A stretch of 64,000 nt of DNA from Paenibacillus tundrae (GTDB lineage: Bacteria; Bacillota; Bacilli; Paenibacillales; Paenibacillaceae): positions 62,001 to 126,000 of the forward strand of contig NZ_JAUSTI010000004.1 of assembly GCF_030812775.1 (NCBI RefSeq), in the 5' to 3' direction. Shown here piece by piece: positions 9,149 to 19,047 of this stretch. Every line of letters starts with the position of its first letter. Position 1 is the first letter of the stretch. The notes under the pieces are model-generated. The model was not told where the DNA came from. It worked only from the letters and a program-made list of their open reading frames with translations, and searched no databases. Both the position numbers and the translations under genes were made by a program.

Positions 9149-12100
9149 ATGAGACAGATCGGATTACCTCCTAAACAAGGTCTTTATGACCCACAGTTCG
9201 AAAAAGATGCATGCGGAATGGGTTTTGTTGCCAACATTAAAGGAAAAGCTTCACACGATATCGTTAGCCAGGCACTGACCATGCTCAGTAATATGGAGCA
9301 CCGTGGAGGACAGGGCAGCGAGCCGAATTCCGGCGACGGAGCCGGGATTTTGATTCAGATCCCACATCGCTATTTTGCACAGGAAGCTGAACGCCTCGGA
9401 TTTGCATTGCCTGAACCAGGATTCTACGGCGTGGGCATGCTGTTCCTTTCGCAAGATGCTGAAGTTCGTCACGCACATGAGGAGAGTCTCAAGAAGATTA
9501 TTGAAGAAGAAGGTCAGACATTCTTAGGTTTCCGGGATGTGCCTACTTATGATGAAATGCTTGGTCGTTCTGCATTGGCGGCGAAGCCATATGTACGTCA
9601 GGTGTTCATTGGCAGATCTGCCGAAGTAAAGGATGAGCTTGGATTCGAGCGCAAACTTTACGTTATTCGTAGACGCGCTGAGCTTGCTATTCGTTATTCT
9701 GCGGATGAGAAAGAGGGCGGATCATTCTATCTGCCAAGCTTGTCTTGTCGCAAAATTGTATATAAAGGCATGCTGACAACGGAACAAGTTGGACAGTTCT
9801 ATCTGGATTTACAAGAAGAGTCTGTGGAATCAGCAATTGCTCTTGTTCACTCTCGTTTTAGTACGAACACCTTCCCAAGCTGGGAACGTGCCCACCCGTA
9901 TCGCTTCATGATCCACAACGGTGAGATTAATACGATGCGTGGTAACGTGAACTGGATGCATGCTCGTCAGTCTTTGTTCGAGAGCGAAACTTTTGGTAAT
10001 GATATCTCCAAAGTAAAGCCGATCATTAATCCGGACGGCTCCGATACAGCGATGTTTGATAACACACTTGAATTCCTCTATCTGAGTGGACGTTCTTTGC
10101 CACACGTAGCCATGATGATGGTTCCTGAGCCATGGAGCACAGATGAGGGAATGGATCCTGCCAAAAAGGCATTCTACGAGTATCACAGCACGATGATGGA
10201 GCCTTGGGATGGACCGGCAGCAATGGCGTTCACGGACGGCTTGCAGATCGGTGCAACGCTCGACCGTAATGGACTTCGTCCTGCACGTTATTATGTAACG
10301 AAGGATGACCGAATCATCCTATCTTCCGAAGTTGGTGTATTAGACATTGAACCGGAAGAAATTCTATACAAAGACCGTTTACGTCCAGGACGTATGCTGT
10401 TAGTCGATACAGAGCAAGGACGCATTATTTCCGACGAGGAAGTTAAAGCGCAAATTGCAGCCGAGAATCCGTACCAGGAATGGCTAGATGAGCACTTGAT
10501 GGATCTGAATGAATTGCCAGAAGCACCGGAGCTACCTGATCCAAAACATGATAATGTGACTCAGCTTCAGCTTGCGTACGGATATACGTTCGAAGAATTA
10601 CGCAAAGTACTTGAGCCGATGGCATCAACAGGTATGGAAGCAACAGGTTCCATGGGTTATGATGCACCGCTCGCTGTATTCTCGGATCGTCCACAGCGTT
10701 TATACAATTACTTTAAACAGATGTTCGCTCAAGTAACCAATCCGCCAATCGATGCGATTCGTGAAGAGATCGTAACGTCTACAGCAACTACGATTGGACC
10801 AGAGCGTAACTTGTTGAATCCTGAACCGGAGAGCTGTCGTCAGATTCGTCTGGACACACCGGTATTGTCTAATGAAGACTTTGCCAAAATCCGTCATGTA
10901 CGTCGCCCAGGCTTCCGTTCTATGACAATTCCAATCTTCTTCGCAGCCAAAGAAGGAGCAGAGGGACTTCGTAAAGCAATGGATCTGCTCTTTGAAGCAG
11001 CAGACCGTGTCATCGACAAAGGTCATAACATTCTAATTCTCTCTGACCGCGGTGTGGATGCGGAGAATGCAGCAATTCCTGCATTGCTCGCTGTAGCAGG
11101 ACTGCATCACCACTTGATCCGTCAAGGTACAAGAACGAAAGTTAGTATTTTGCTTGAATCGGCTGAACCGCGTGAAGTTCATCACTATGCATTGCTGCTT
11201 GGGTATGGCGTGAGCGCCGTGAACCCTTATCTGGCATTCGAAACATTGGATGACATGATCCAGCAAGGCTTGCTGCGTGGTATCTCGCATGAGAAAGCTG
11301 TGAAGAACTACATTAAAGCTGCGACTAAAGGCGTTATTAAAATTTTGTCCAAAATGGGAATCTCAACCATTCAATCGTATCGTGGAGCGCAGATTTTCGA
11401 AGCAGTGGGTCTGCAATCCGATTTCGTTGATCGTTACTTCACATGGACACCTTCCCGTATCGGGGGAATCGGGCTTGAAGAGGTTGCGGCGGAAGCATTG
11501 ACGCATCATCATCGTGCTTTCACGGAAAAAGACGGTAACGATAAGGTGCTGGATTCCGGCGGTGATTACCAATGGCGCAATGATGGAGAAGAACATTTGT
11601 TCAATCCACAGACAATCCATACCCTGCAGCATGCAGTGCGTACTGGCGATTATAAATTGTACAAAAAGTATTCCAAATTGGTTCAAGGTGAGAATGATCA
11701 ATTGCTGACCATTCGCTCGATGCTGAAACTGAAACCAGTTGGTAACGCAATTCCTTTGGAAGAAGTAGAGTCCGTAGAATCCATTATGAGCCGTTTCAAA
11801 ACGGGAGCGATGTCCTTCGGATCAATCAGTAAAGAAGCACACGAAGATCTTGCAATTGCTATGAACCGTGTCGGAGGTAAATCGAACACAGGGGAAGGTG
11901 GAGAAGATCCAGCTCGCTTCATTAAAGATAGCAACGGTGATTCTCGTCGTAGTGCAATCAAACAGGTGGCATCTGGACGTTTCGGTGTTACTTCGAATTA
12001 CTTGGTTAATGCTGACGAGATTCAGATCAAGATGGCGCAAGGAGCAAAACCGGGTGAAGGTGGACAATTGCCAGGACGTAAAGTATACCCGTGGGTTGCT

Positions 12101-13747
12101 GAGGTTCGTGGATCAACACCAGGCGTAGGTTTGATCTCGCCACCACCGCATCACGATATTTATTCCATCGAGGATCTGGCTGAGCTCATCTATGACTTGA
12201 AGAATGCCAATCCACGTGCTGAGATTAACGTGAAGCTGGTATCGGAAGTTGGCGTAGGTACCATTGCAGCAGGTGTTGCTAAAGGCCGTGCTGACATTAT
12301 CCTGGTTAGTGGTTATGACGGTGGTACTGGTGCATCACCACAAGGTTCGATCCGTCATGCGGGTATGCCGTGGGAGCTAGGACTTGCCGAGACACACCAA
12401 ACGCTGATTCTGAACAATCTGCGTGACCGTGTCGTATTGGAGACAGACGGCAAAATGCTGAATGGTCGTGATTTGGTTGTTGCAGCATTGCTGGGCGCAG
12501 AAGAGTATGGTTTCTCTACAGCACCACTCGTTGCTCTGGGTTGTATCATGATGCGTGTCTGCCAAATGGATACTTGTCCTGTTGGTGTAGCGACACAGAA
12601 TCCAGAACTGCGTAAAAACTATATGGGTGACCCAGAACACGTCGTTAACTTTATGCGTTTTGTTGCAGAAGACGTTCGTGAGATCATGGCTGACCTTGGT
12701 TTCCGTACCATTCAGGAAATGGTGGGTCGCACAGATTGCCTGGAGACTGTAGAAGCAGTAGATCATTGGAAGAAAAAAGGTGTAGACCTGTCCGTATTGC
12801 TGCATGTGCCTGAGATGCCAGAAGGCTCTGCACGTTATCGTACACAGTATCAGAATCACGGTTTGGAAGAGACGCTGGATATGCAGCAATTGCTTCCGCT
12901 CGCAGGACCAGCTATTGAATCCGGTAAACCGGTAGAGGCTGTGCTTCCGATTACGAACGTGAACCGTGCCGTGGGTACGATCCTGGGCAGTGAAGTAACA
13001 CGTAAATATGGTCTCGCTGGATTGCCAGAAGATACAATTCAATTCAAATTTGTTGGATCTGCTGGACAGAGCTTTGGAGCCTTTGTTCCTAAAGGGATTA
13101 CCCTTACGGTTGAAGGAGACTCCAATGACTATGTAGGTAAAGGTCTATCCGGTGGTAAAATCGTTGTAATGCCTTCGCCAAAAGCGACATTCGACGCTGA
13201 GGATAACATCATCATCGGAAACACGGCTCTATACGGGGCAACAAGTGGCGAAGCTTATATCCGCGGCATCGCGGGCGAGCGGTTTGCTGTTCGTAACTCT
13301 GGAGCAAAAGTTGTCGTTGAAGGTGTAGGCGACCATGGTTGCGAGTATATGACAGGTGGACGCGTCGTCGTTCTGGGCGATACAGGTCGTAACTTTGCGG
13401 CAGGGATGTCCGGAGGTATTGCCTATATCTATGATCCAGAAGGAACGTTCTTGCAACGTTGTAACCTGGAGATGGTACTGTTGGAGCGTATTGAGGATTC
13501 AGCAGAGAGCGCAGAGCTGCAGGGAATGATTGAACGCCATGTTGCGAATACAGGAAGTGCAGCAGGTCAGCGCATCTTGGAGAACTGGCAGCAATCGGTA
13601 GATCAGTTCGTGCGTGTCATCCCGAAAGACTTCAAACGTATGACAGAGCAGATCGAGCGTATTCAAGCGACTGGACTGACGGGTGAGGCAGCGTTATTGG
13701 CAGCATTTGAAGCTAACATGCGTGAGCTTGCACGTACAGGCGGTTAA
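9149..13747 (+). CDS. gltB: Glutamate synthase large subunit
   Basis: The 1532-residue protein is the full-length large subunit of glutamate synthase, which makes two glutamates from glutamine and 2-oxoglutarate. Order: a short propeptide, then DACGMGF with Cys22 as the expected N-terminal nucleophile of the class-II glutaminase domain; a central domain; the FMN/2-oxoglutarate synthase barrel ([23 protein letters not shown]); a Cys cluster [15 protein letters not shown] for the 3Fe-4S centre; and the C-terminal beta-helix ([14 protein letters not shown]). The ATG at 9149 gives the usual propeptide length; the frame open to 9026 would add an unlikely N-terminal extension. No gltD lies downstream, which is unusual for this enzyme; the small subunit must be encoded elsewhere. 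Confidence 0.95.
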   Translation: MRQIGLPPKQGLYDPQFEKDACGMGFVANIKGKASHDIVSQALTMLSNMEHRGGQGSEPNSGDGAGILIQIPHRYFAQEAERLGFALPEPGFYGVGMLFLSQDAEVRHAHEESLKKIIEEEGQTFLGFRDVPTYDEMLGRSALAAKPYVRQVFIGRSAEVKDELGFERKLYVIRRRAELAIRYSADEKEGGSFYLPSLSCRKIVYKGMLTTEQVGQFYLDLQEESVESAIALVHSRFSTNTFPSWERAHPYRFMIHNGEINTMRGNVNWMHARQSLFESETFGNDISKVKPIINPDGSDTAMFDNTLEFLYLSGRSLPHVAMMMVPEPWSTDEGMDPAKKAFYEYHSTMMEPWDGPAAMAFTDGLQIGATLDRNGLRPARYYVTKDDRIILSSEVGVLDIEPEEILYKDRLRPGRMLLVDTEQGRIISDEEVKAQIAAENPYQEWLDEHLMDLNELPEAPELPDPKHDNVTQLQLAYGYTFEELRKVLEPMASTGMEATGSMGYDAPLAVFSDRPQRLYNYFKQMFAQVTNPPIDAIREEIVTSTATTIGPERNLLNPEPESCRQIRLDTPVLSNEDFAKIRHVRRPGFRSMTIPIFFAAKEGAEGLRKAMDLLFEAADRVIDKGHNILILSDRGVDAENAAIPALLAVAGLHHHLIRQGTRTKVSILLESAEPREVHHYALLLGYGVSAVNPYLAFETLDDMIQQGLLRGISHEKAVKNYIKAATKGVIKILSKMGISTIQSYRGAQIFEAVGLQSDFVDRYFTWTPSRIGGIGLEEVAAEALTHHHRAFTEKDGNDKVLDSGGDYQWRNDGEEHLFNPQTIHTLQHAVRTGDYKLYKKYSKLVQGENDQLLTIRSMLKLKPVGNAIPLEEVESVESIMSRFKTGAMSFGSISKEAHEDLAIAMNRVGGKSNTGEGGEDPARFIKDSNGDSRRSAIKQVASGRFGVTSNYLVNADEIQIKMAQGAKPGEGGQLPGRKVYPWVAEVRGSTPGVGLISPPPHHDIYSIEDLAELIYDLKNANPRAEINVKLVSEVGVGTIAAGVAKGRADIILVSGYDGGTGASPQGSIRHAGMPWELGLAETHQTLILNNLRDRVVLETDGKMLNGRDLVVAALLGAEEYGFSTAPLVALGCIMMRVCQMDTCPVGVATQNPELRKNYMGDPEHVVNFMRFVAEDVREIMADLGFRTIQEMVGRTDCLETVEAVDHWKKKGVDLSVLLHVPEMPEGSARYRTQYQNHGLEETLDMQQLLPLAGPAIESGKPVEAVLPITNVNRAVGTILGSEVTRKYGLAGLPEDTIQFKFVGSAGQSFGAFVPKGITLTVEGDSNDYVGKGLSGGKIVVMPSPKATFDAEDNIIIGNTALYGATSGEAYIRGIAGERFAVRNSGAKVVVEGVGDHGCEYMTGGRVVVLGDTGRNFAAGMSGGIAYIYDPEGTFLQRCNLEMVLLERIEDSAESAELQGMIERHVANTGSAAGQRILENWQQSVDQFVRVIPKDFKRMTEQIERIQATGLTGEAALLAAFEANMRELARTGG

Positions 13748-13953
13748 GGGTTCGGTGGTTTTCAGTACCGAGAAGATGGGATGAAGCTAGAAATGGAGTA
13801 GCGGAGCGTAGGCAAACTACGTGAGCAACTGAATTGTTTCCTAGGGAAACAAGCTTCGTAAGCTTTCGCTTATTTCGGCTGAATTCCATATTCGACGCTG
13901 ATCATGCCTTTAGGCATGCTACGTAATCAAAATAACCCTTTTTAAACAACATC
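13748..13953 (+). repeat. Family A inverted-repeat element, copy 1 (decayed ends)
   Basis: The sequence starts right after the gltB stop and matches copies at 49830-50046 and, reversed, 53998-54214 over nearly its whole length, including the block GGAGTAGCGGAGCGTAGGC. Its ends have diverged: the GTTCAAAAAG/CTTTTTGAAC terminal arms seen in the other copies are largely lost. It contains no open reading frame of note. Confidence 0.8.
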
Positions 13954-13954
13954 T

Positions 13955-14005
13955 AATAGGAGCTTTATGTTTGCCTTTGTGGCATTCATAGAGCTCCTAT
14001 TTTAT
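13955..14005. terminator. Long hairpin terminator
   Basis: AATAGGAGCT (13955-13964) pairs with AGCTCCTATT (13992-14001), extended by inner pairs around TTTGCC/GGCA, and is followed by TTATTTT. The reverse strand of this hairpin shares the 14-mer AGCTCTATGAATGC with the terminator at 35990. Confidence 0.7.
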
Positions 14006-14136
14006 TTTCGACAAAATTAGAACCCCGACCAAAAACGCTATCGCCATGAGACGACAACATTGAGGAGGCTTCTCAAGTATAATTAGGCTAGTTTTGGAGC
14101 ACAGGGAAAGTATTAAGATAGGAGAGGTTCCGGGGA

Positions 14137-14292
14137 ATGAATATGAAAAATCCAAACAAGGGCGATCGCAAGCCGAAAGGTGAACACGTTGAAGCAACCG
14201 AGATGGACATCAAAAAAGTTTTACTGCAATGCGGAATCGACCCAGAGCGTTGGAACGATTACATATCCTCCGTCAACAACATACGTCCTTGA
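14137..14292 (+). CDS. Small hypothetical protein (51 aa)
   Basis: A 51-codon frame starts at ATG 14137 (or ATG 14143, 49 aa). AGGAGAGG and CGGGGA lie just upstream, so both starts have plausible ribosome sites. The product is charged: a Lys-rich start (KNPNKGDRKPKGEH) followed by a predicted helix (ATEMDIKKVLLQCGIDPERW). A clean terminator at 14340-14384 follows. I recognise no family and see no membrane segment. The good ribosome site and protein-like composition favour a real gene, but there is no independent support. Confidence 0.5.
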   Translation: MNMKNPNKGDRKPKGEHVEATEMDIKKVLLQCGIDPERWNDYISSVNNIRP

Positions 14293-14339
14293 CTAGAACT
14301 AGATATGAATGAAATGGAGGGAACTAAAGACAAGAAAAA

Positions 14340-14384
14340 ACCCAGAAACCGATAAATTGCTTTTTCGGTACTGGGTCTTCTTTT
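14340..14384. terminator. Bidirectional terminator between convergent genes
   Basis: ACCCAG (14340-14345) pairs with CTGGGT (14371-14376), with an inner ACCGA/TCGGT stem. It has an A run on the left and CTTCTTTT on the right, between the small ORF and the XRE gene. Confidence 0.7.
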
Positions 14385-14398
14385 GCAAACTGAATGCT

Positions 14399-14767
14399 CT
14401 AATCCATACTACGTTCCATACGGACAAAGGCAATAAAACGACGTGCCTCTTCTTCGGTCAAGGGTTTACCGTCGATCATCAGGCCGAAGCGTTCCAACAC
14501 TTCCTTATCCGATAATTCAAGAGAATCAACAAATTCCCGAACGTCCTCATCCATTACCATATCACTCTGCTTCGTACGCCCAATGAGATAATCAATGGAT
14601 ACGCCAAATATGTCTGCAAGCCTTGTTAATACTTCAAAATCCGGTTTGCGTCGGTTCTTCTCATAATGGGAGAGTGCAGCCCGGGTAATATGGATGGAGC
14701 TCGCAAGTTCTTCTTGAGTAAGTCCCCGCTGTTCCCTTAATTCAGCAATGCGATTCCCGTAGTTCAT
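14399..14767 (-). CDS. XRE family transcriptional regulator
   Basis: The 122-residue protein has a classical HTH_3 domain in residues 6-60 (LREQRGLTQEELASSIHITR, then ALSHYEKNRRKPDFEVL). An acidic C-terminal tail probably mediates oligomerisation. The ATG at 14767 is preceded by AGGGGGAA at a good distance; the in-frame ATG at 14812 lacks one. It is divergent from the small gene at 15140 and the EPS locus. The intervening DNA carries palindromes GATACAATTTGTATC and a near copy, so this protein is the obvious candidate to bind them and control EPS genes. That link is inference from position only. Confidence 0.85.
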   Translation of the reverse strand: MNYGNRIAELREQRGLTQEELASSIHITRAALSHYEKNRRKPDFEVLTRLADIFGVSIDYLIGRTKQSDMVMDEDVREFVDSLELSDKEVLERFGLMIDGKPLTEEEARRFIAFVRMERSMD

Positions 14768-14979
14768 AAGCCATTTCCCCCTGAACGCCATGTCAAATAT
14801 ATATCGAAACAATCCTGAGCTATTTTTTGATCAGGGCAGCTTTCCTGCAAAAATGATACGACCGCACCAGATTAATACAACCATTGTCATGTAAAAAGAC
14901 AGTGAAAATATTGCAATGTAGGTCTGTCTAAGGACATCTCATATTGTCGTAAATCAAAAGAACCATGTCCAAATACTGC

Positions 14980-15034
14980 TTGACATGATACAATTTGTAT
15001 CGTAAATTGGACGTATGGAGTTACAAAATGTATC
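14980..15034 (+). promoter_or_regulatory. Promoter with embedded palindromic operators
   Basis: TTGACA (14980-14985), a 17-base spacer and TAAATT (15003-15008) form a good sigma-A promoter. The spacer holds GATACAATTTGTATC (14987-15001), with perfect 7-base arms. A second copy with one change in an arm, GTTACAAAATGTATC, lies at 15020-15034. Binding at either would block RNA polymerase. The same 15-mer type recurs at 36105. Confidence 0.65.
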
Positions 15035-15139
15035 ATTTGGAATATTTTAAGTATCTCCTCGTTGCCAGATCTGTATACCTGTGAGAAGGGAGGTCAGGCA
15101 ACGAATGTGTTGCTAATCCATTCTAAAAGGAATGAAGCC

Positions 15140-15574
15140 ATGAACTCATTGATTCAGGAATGGGCTGATTTAGAGTTAAATGTCCATATGTATATCCAGG
15201 AGTTTAAGGGTAAAGCCTTCAACCGCAAACGTCGTCCCGTTCTACTCCTTGGAATGGATACAAGGGAGATCAGCTTCCTGAGTGATTTGGTCTTACCCAT
15301 ATCATCCGAGATGTTGATAGGTTTAGATGTGGAAGATTACCATGTGTGTTTACGACTCCAGGCTGTACCCGAATGGAAACATCCTTTTGGAGGACTCACA
15401 TTGTATCATTCCAAGTTGCATATTCAGCAAGAACAGAAACTATATATAACAGGACAGTTAAACACTATGCTTCGTGATGTTCAATTTCCGGCGGTATCTC
15501 GTGTTCTGTATGAGAAGTTATCGACCCAACCAACGGTGCAGAAAACCTATCATTACATTAATTTTACCATATAA
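15140..15574 (+). CDS. Hypothetical protein upstream of the EPS locus
   Basis: The 144-residue frame starts at ATG 15140 with AAAAGG at 15125-15130. A longer version from GTG 15107 after AAGGGAGG is possible. No family is firmly recognised. The middle part (RKRRPVLLLGMDTREISFL, then a beta-rich segment ending in VCLRLQA) vaguely resembles a PilZ-like fold, but the RxxxR and DxSxxG motifs are not convincing. It has no membrane segment or signal peptide. It is the first gene after the palindrome-bearing promoter and is separated from the EPS genes by about 145 bp, so a regulatory role in EPS production is possible but unproven. Confidence 0.55.
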   Translation: MNSLIQEWADLELNVHMYIQEFKGKAFNRKRRPVLLLGMDTREISFLSDLVLPISSEMLIGLDVEDYHVCLRLQAVPEWKHPFGGLTLYHSKLHIQQEQKLYITGQLNTMLRDVQFPAVSRVLYEKLSTQPTVQKTYHYINFTI

Positions 15575-15719
15575 AAAGGAAATATATTCGAAAAGATGCA
15601 TGTACTTAACGCCATTTTACTATATTTCATAGCGTTATGCATTAGTTCTTTAACACCAAAAGCAATTGCGCAATGAATAAAGGGGCAAGGGGGATCATAC
15701 TATTTCAGGAAGTTTGGAT

Positions 15720-16478
15720 ATGGTTGAAATGCACTGCCACATATTATCTGGTCTTGATGATGGCCCTGTCCATATGGAACAGTCCATCGCAATGGCCGAG
15801 AAAGCGGCTGCTGCTGGCATAACCTCCATCATTGCAACTCCGCATCACCTGAACGGGCGCTACAATAACGAACCGATCGTTGTCAATCAGGCAGTAGATC
15901 TGCTCCATGCAGAGCTTCGCAAACGCAACATTCGATTGGATATCCATCCCGGACAGGAGATCAGAGTGCATGACACACTGATTGGAGATCTCTATGCAGG
16001 TAGATGCTGCACACTCGCCGGGAGTCGCTACATGTTGCTGGAATTGCCTTTTGGCTCCATTCCCTCGCAGTTTCCCGGTATCCTTCATGAACTTCGGGTA
16101 GCCGGTATCACACCTATTATTGCTCATCCGGAACGTAATCTAATCTTGCTGAAAAAGCCGAAGCTGCTTGCAGATTATTTGAAGCAAGGCGTGCTGTGTC
16201 AACTCACGGCTCAATCCTTCACAGGACTTTTCGGTCGAAAAGTTCAGAAATGGTGTTTTCATTTTTGCAAAGAAAACGGGTTTCATTTCATTTCATCAGA
16301 TGCTCATGATACACGTCAAAGAACGTTTGCTGTTATTGAAGGTAACAAAATGATTGAGCAATACTTTGGAATGGATGCCGTCAGGCAGATAGCGGAAAAT
16401 GCTTCCCTCATTCTATATAACTCTGAACCGATTATTACTCGGTTTAATCCCCGCAAGCTCCGCATGCTCCTCTGGTAG
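15720..16478 (+). CDS. PHP-type protein tyrosine phosphatase (YwqE/CpsB family)
   Basis: The 252-residue protein starts with MVEMHCHILSGLDDGP, the HxH and D metal ligands of the PHP fold. It continues with IIATPHH near residue 42 and PIIAHPERN near residue 135. CpsB/YwqE enzymes are manganese-dependent phosphatases that remove phosphate from the C-terminal tyrosines of BY-kinases and so tune polysaccharide chain export. ATG 15720 is preferred to TTG 15714 because AGGAAG is better spaced for it. It opens the EPS operon directly before the modulator and kinase it would act on. Confidence 0.9.
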   Translation: MVEMHCHILSGLDDGPVHMEQSIAMAEKAAAAGITSIIATPHHLNGRYNNEPIVVNQAVDLLHAELRKRNIRLDIHPGQEIRVHDTLIGDLYAGRCCTLAGSRYMLLELPFGSIPSQFPGILHELRVAGITPIIAHPERNLILLKKPKLLADYLKQGVLCQLTAQSFTGLFGRKVQKWCFHFCKENGFHFISSDAHDTRQRTFAVIEGNKMIEQYFGMDAVRQIAENASLILYNSEPIITRFNPRKLRMLLW

Positions 16479-16553
16479 CTCGGAGTGGGGTTGAGCCCAG
16501 AATCATGCAACATGCTTACATATAGGACACTAACGTATAGGAGGAATGTGAAG

Positions 16554-17303
16554 GTGGAACTGAAGGGATATTTCCGCATTTTGCAAAAAAAATGGTGGTT
16601 GATTGTTGCCATTGCACTGATTGCTGGGGTGGGTGCTGGAGTTAAGAGTATTTTCTTCACACAACCAATCTATGAGGCAAGTTCCAAGCTGATCGTGAAC
16701 CAAACATCCAATGTTGAAGGTCGAGCTATGATGGATTTCAGTATGATTCAGAGCAACATTAAGCTCATTAACTCCTATAAGGAGATCATTAAATCTTCGG
16801 CCATTATGGAGAAAGTAGCAACAACGTATCCTGACTTAAAGGTAACTACCGCTGAGCTAATCAGCAGAACCTCCGTTACAACCGCAAGCGAGTCCCAAGT
16901 CATGAACATTACAGTACAAGGGACTACCTACGAAAATGCCGCAAAAACGGTGAATGCAATCTCCAAAGTATTTCAAGAACAAATTCCCCTCATTATGAAA
17001 ATCGATAACGTAGCCATTCTTAGTGAAGCCAACGTCAATGGCAACGCGGCACCAATTAATATGAAAACCACACTTACAATCATCGTCAGCTTGTTTGCAG
17101 GATTGGTTCTTGCGATTGCGCTTGTCTTCCTTATGGATTATCTGGACGATACGTTCAAATTAGAGTCCGAAATTGAAAAGGAACTGGGCATTCCGGTATT
17201 AACCGTCATTTCCAAAATGAAAAAAGACGATGTGAAGGGCAGCAAAAACATTGTATCTCAGCAGAAAGTGGGGGATGGAAAATATGTCACGGTTAACCAA
17301 TGA
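16554..17303 (+). CDS. Wzz/CapA-type chain-length modulator, kinase activator
   Basis: The 249-residue membrane protein has an N-terminal helix (about residues 13-33) and a C-terminal helix (about 180-203) around an extracytoplasmic loop, with the Wzz N-terminal segment ELKGYFRILQKKWWLIV. In Firmicutes these proteins are separate from, and activate, the cytoplasmic BY-kinase. The GTG at 16554 is placed 9 bases after TAGGAGG; the upstream GTG 16548 is too close to it. The 3' end overlaps the kinase start by 20 bases, indicating translational coupling. It would set EPS chain length with the kinase and phosphatase. Confidence 0.85.
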   Translation: MELKGYFRILQKKWWLIVAIALIAGVGAGVKSIFFTQPIYEASSKLIVNQTSNVEGRAMMDFSMIQSNIKLINSYKEIIKSSAIMEKVATTYPDLKVTTAELISRTSVTTASESQVMNITVQGTTYENAAKTVNAISKVFQEQIPLIMKIDNVAILSEANVNGNAAPINMKTTLTIIVSLFAGLVLAIALVFLMDYLDDTFKLESEIEKELGIPVLTVISKMKKDDVKGSKNIVSQQKVGDGKYVTVNQ

Positions 17304-17964
17304 AAGTAATAATCTGGTGACTTATTTCAATTCCAAGTCTCATATCTCAGAAGGCTACCGCAAATTACGTACCAATATCCAGTTTTCTTCTATTGATAGT
17401 CATATCAAAACAATTATGGTTGCGTCGGCACAGTCTGGTGAAGGGAAAACCACCACTATTAGTAATTTAGCTGTGACCTATGCACAAGAAGGCAAGAAAG
17501 TTCTGCTCATTGATGCCGATCTGCGAAATCCATCTCTTCATCAAGTATTTTCGGTACCTAACCATATCGGACTCAGCAGTGTCTTATCGAATCAATATGA
17601 CGTTGATGAGGTTCTGCGCGACAGCTATATCGAGAATCTCCAGCTGTTTACATCCGGCCCGATCCCGCCTAACCCGTCAGAGATGATCGGCTCTAATCGG
17701 ATGAAGAACCTAATGAATGATTTACAGTCGAAATACGATGTCATCATGTTCGATACACCTCCGGTGCTCGCTGTAACGGACGCACTGATTGTAAGTTCCT
17801 TCTGCGACGGTGTGTTGCTGGTGGTGAACTCAGGCAAGGTCAAGAAAGAGCTGGTGAAGAAAACGAAGGCTCATCTTGAGCATGTGAATGCACGAATTCT
17901 AGGTGCCATTCTGAACAATATCAAAACGACATCGAACTCGGTCAGCTATTACGGAGAGAAGTAA
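17284..17964 (+). CDS. BY-kinase (CapB/YwqD family tyrosine-protein kinase)
   Basis: The 226-residue ATPase has the Walker A motif SAQSGEGKTTT near residue 44, Walker A'/B elements VLLIDADLRNPS near residue 75 and VIMFDTPPVL near residue 155. This is the bacterial tyrosine kinase pattern. The C-terminus ends in SVSYYGEK, so the autophosphorylated tyrosine cluster is reduced to two residues, shorter than in many homologues. The start at 17284 overlaps the modulator gene and follows GGGGGATGG. It would control Wzx/Wzy polymerisation through cycles of phosphorylation with the YwqE-type phosphatase upstream. Confidence 0.9.
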   Translation: MSRLTNESNNLVTYFNSKSHISEGYRKLRTNIQFSSIDSHIKTIMVASAQSGEGKTTTISNLAVTYAQEGKKVLLIDADLRNPSLHQVFSVPNHIGLSSVLSNQYDVDEVLRDSYIENLQLFTSGPIPPNPSEMIGSNRMKNLMNDLQSKYDVIMFDTPPVLAVTDALIVSSFCDGVLLVVNSGKVKKELVKKTKAHLEHVNARILGAILNNIKTTSNSVSYYGEK

Positions 17965-17979
17965 TACGCTTTGATTGAA

Positions 17980-18098
17980 CAGGTAATGTCTACTGCACCT
18001 TTATCACTGTAGGCACTCGGTCATGCTGTGGGTTCGGTGAACCTTAGACGTTAATCGTCAGAGGTATGACGTGAGGTTGGGTTCGATGCCCCTTTTTT
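17980..18098 (+). ncRNA. Candidate EAR-type (eps-associated) structured RNA
   Basis: The gap between the BY-kinase and galU contains several nested pairings. GGCA (18012-18015) can pair with TGCC (18087-18090) and GTCAT (18020-18024) with ATGAC (18066-18070). Inside lie two hairpins, GGTTC/GAACC (18031-18043) and GACG/CGTC (18047-18059). CTAC/GTAG (17990-18012) adds a fifth. A T run follows at 18093. In B. subtilis the EAR antitermination RNA lies at the equivalent place, after the second eps gene. Position and structure fit; I have not aligned it to the EAR consensus. Confidence 0.45.
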
Positions 18099-18141
18099 AA
18101 CGATTCAACAAACTTTAAAAAAAGAGGATAGGGTGGTATTT

Positions 18142-19047
18142 ATGAAAAAAGTGAGAAAAGCGATCATTCCCGCAGCTGGTCTGGGAACACGTTTCCTGCC
18201 TGCCACGAAAGCTATGCCTAAAGAAATGCTCCCTATTGTGGACAAACCAACTATACAGTATATCGTTGAGGAAGCCATTGCCTCTGGTATTGAAGACATC
18301 ATTATCGTTACAGGTAAGGGGAAACGGGCGATTGAGGATCATTTTGACAATGCATTCGAATTGGAACACAACCTGCTCGAAAAGGGGAAATTAGGCCTGC
18401 TTGAGGAGGTACGCAAATCATCCAATGTGGATATTCATTACATAAGGCAAAAAGAGGCCAAGGGGCTTGGTCATGCGGTGTGGTGTGCAAGGAATTTTAT
18501 CGGTGACGAACCTTTTGCGGTGTTACTGGGAGATGATATTGTTGTCTCGGACGTTCCATGCACCAAACAGCTCATTGATCAATATGACCAGGTTCAGCAA
18601 TCCGTGGTGGGTGTTCAAACGGTTCAACCTGAACAAACCGAACGTTACGGTATTGTTGATCCATTACGATCGGACGGACGTCTGACTGAGGTACTTCAAT
18701 TCGTTGAGAAGCCAGCACAAGGGACGGCACCATCCAATCTAGCGATCATGGGAAGATATGTCCTGAATCCAGAGATTTTTGACTTTTTGGAAGAACAAGA
18801 GATTGGGCAAGGGGGAGAAATTCAATTAACTGACGCGATTCAACGACTAAATGAGAAACAAGGAGTGTATGCTTACGATTTCGAGGGAATCAGATACGAC
18901 GTGGGCGAGAAGTTGGGATTCATATTGACGACCATTGACTTCGCGCTCCAAAACCCAGAGCTGAAATTACCGATGTTACATGCTTTACAGTTGATTCTGG
19001 AGAAACAGTCTGTTGAGCAAGTCGTCGCTGGGAGGGAGTTTGAATGA
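18142..19047 (+). CDS. galU: UTP-glucose-1-phosphate uridylyltransferase
   Basis: The 301-residue protein makes UDP-glucose from UTP and glucose-1-phosphate. The nucleotide-binding [11 protein letters not shown] motif follows the N-terminal strand, then [20 protein letters not shown] near residue 130 and [13 protein letters not shown] near residue 188 are typical. Length matches GalU/GtaB. ATG 18142 follows GAGGATAGGGTGG. Its product feeds both the glycosyltransferases and the downstream UDP-glucose dehydrogenase. The stop overlaps the next start (ATGA), so it is coupled to the priming transferase. Confidence 0.93.
   Translation: MKKVRKAIIPAAGLGTRFLPATKAMPKEMLPIVDKPTIQYIVEEAIASGIEDIIIVTGKGKRAIEDHFDNAFELEHNLLEKGKLGLLEEVRKSSNVDIHYIRQKEAKGLGHAVWCARNFIGDEPFAVLLGDDIVVSDVPCTKQLIDQYDQVQQSVVGVQTVQPEQTERYGIVDPLRSDGRLTEVLQFVEKPAQGTAPSNLAIMGRYVLNPEIFDFLEEQEIGQGGEIQLTDAIQRLNEKQGVYAYDFEGIRYDVGEKLGFILTTIDFALQNPELKLPMLHALQLILEKQSVEQVVAGREFE

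Noticed and set aside
12377-13042. A 221-residue open frame on the reverse strand of gltB
   Set aside because: It lies fully within a well-supported gene, its translation is rich in Cys, His and Phe as expected from an antisense frame, and it has no recognisable domain.
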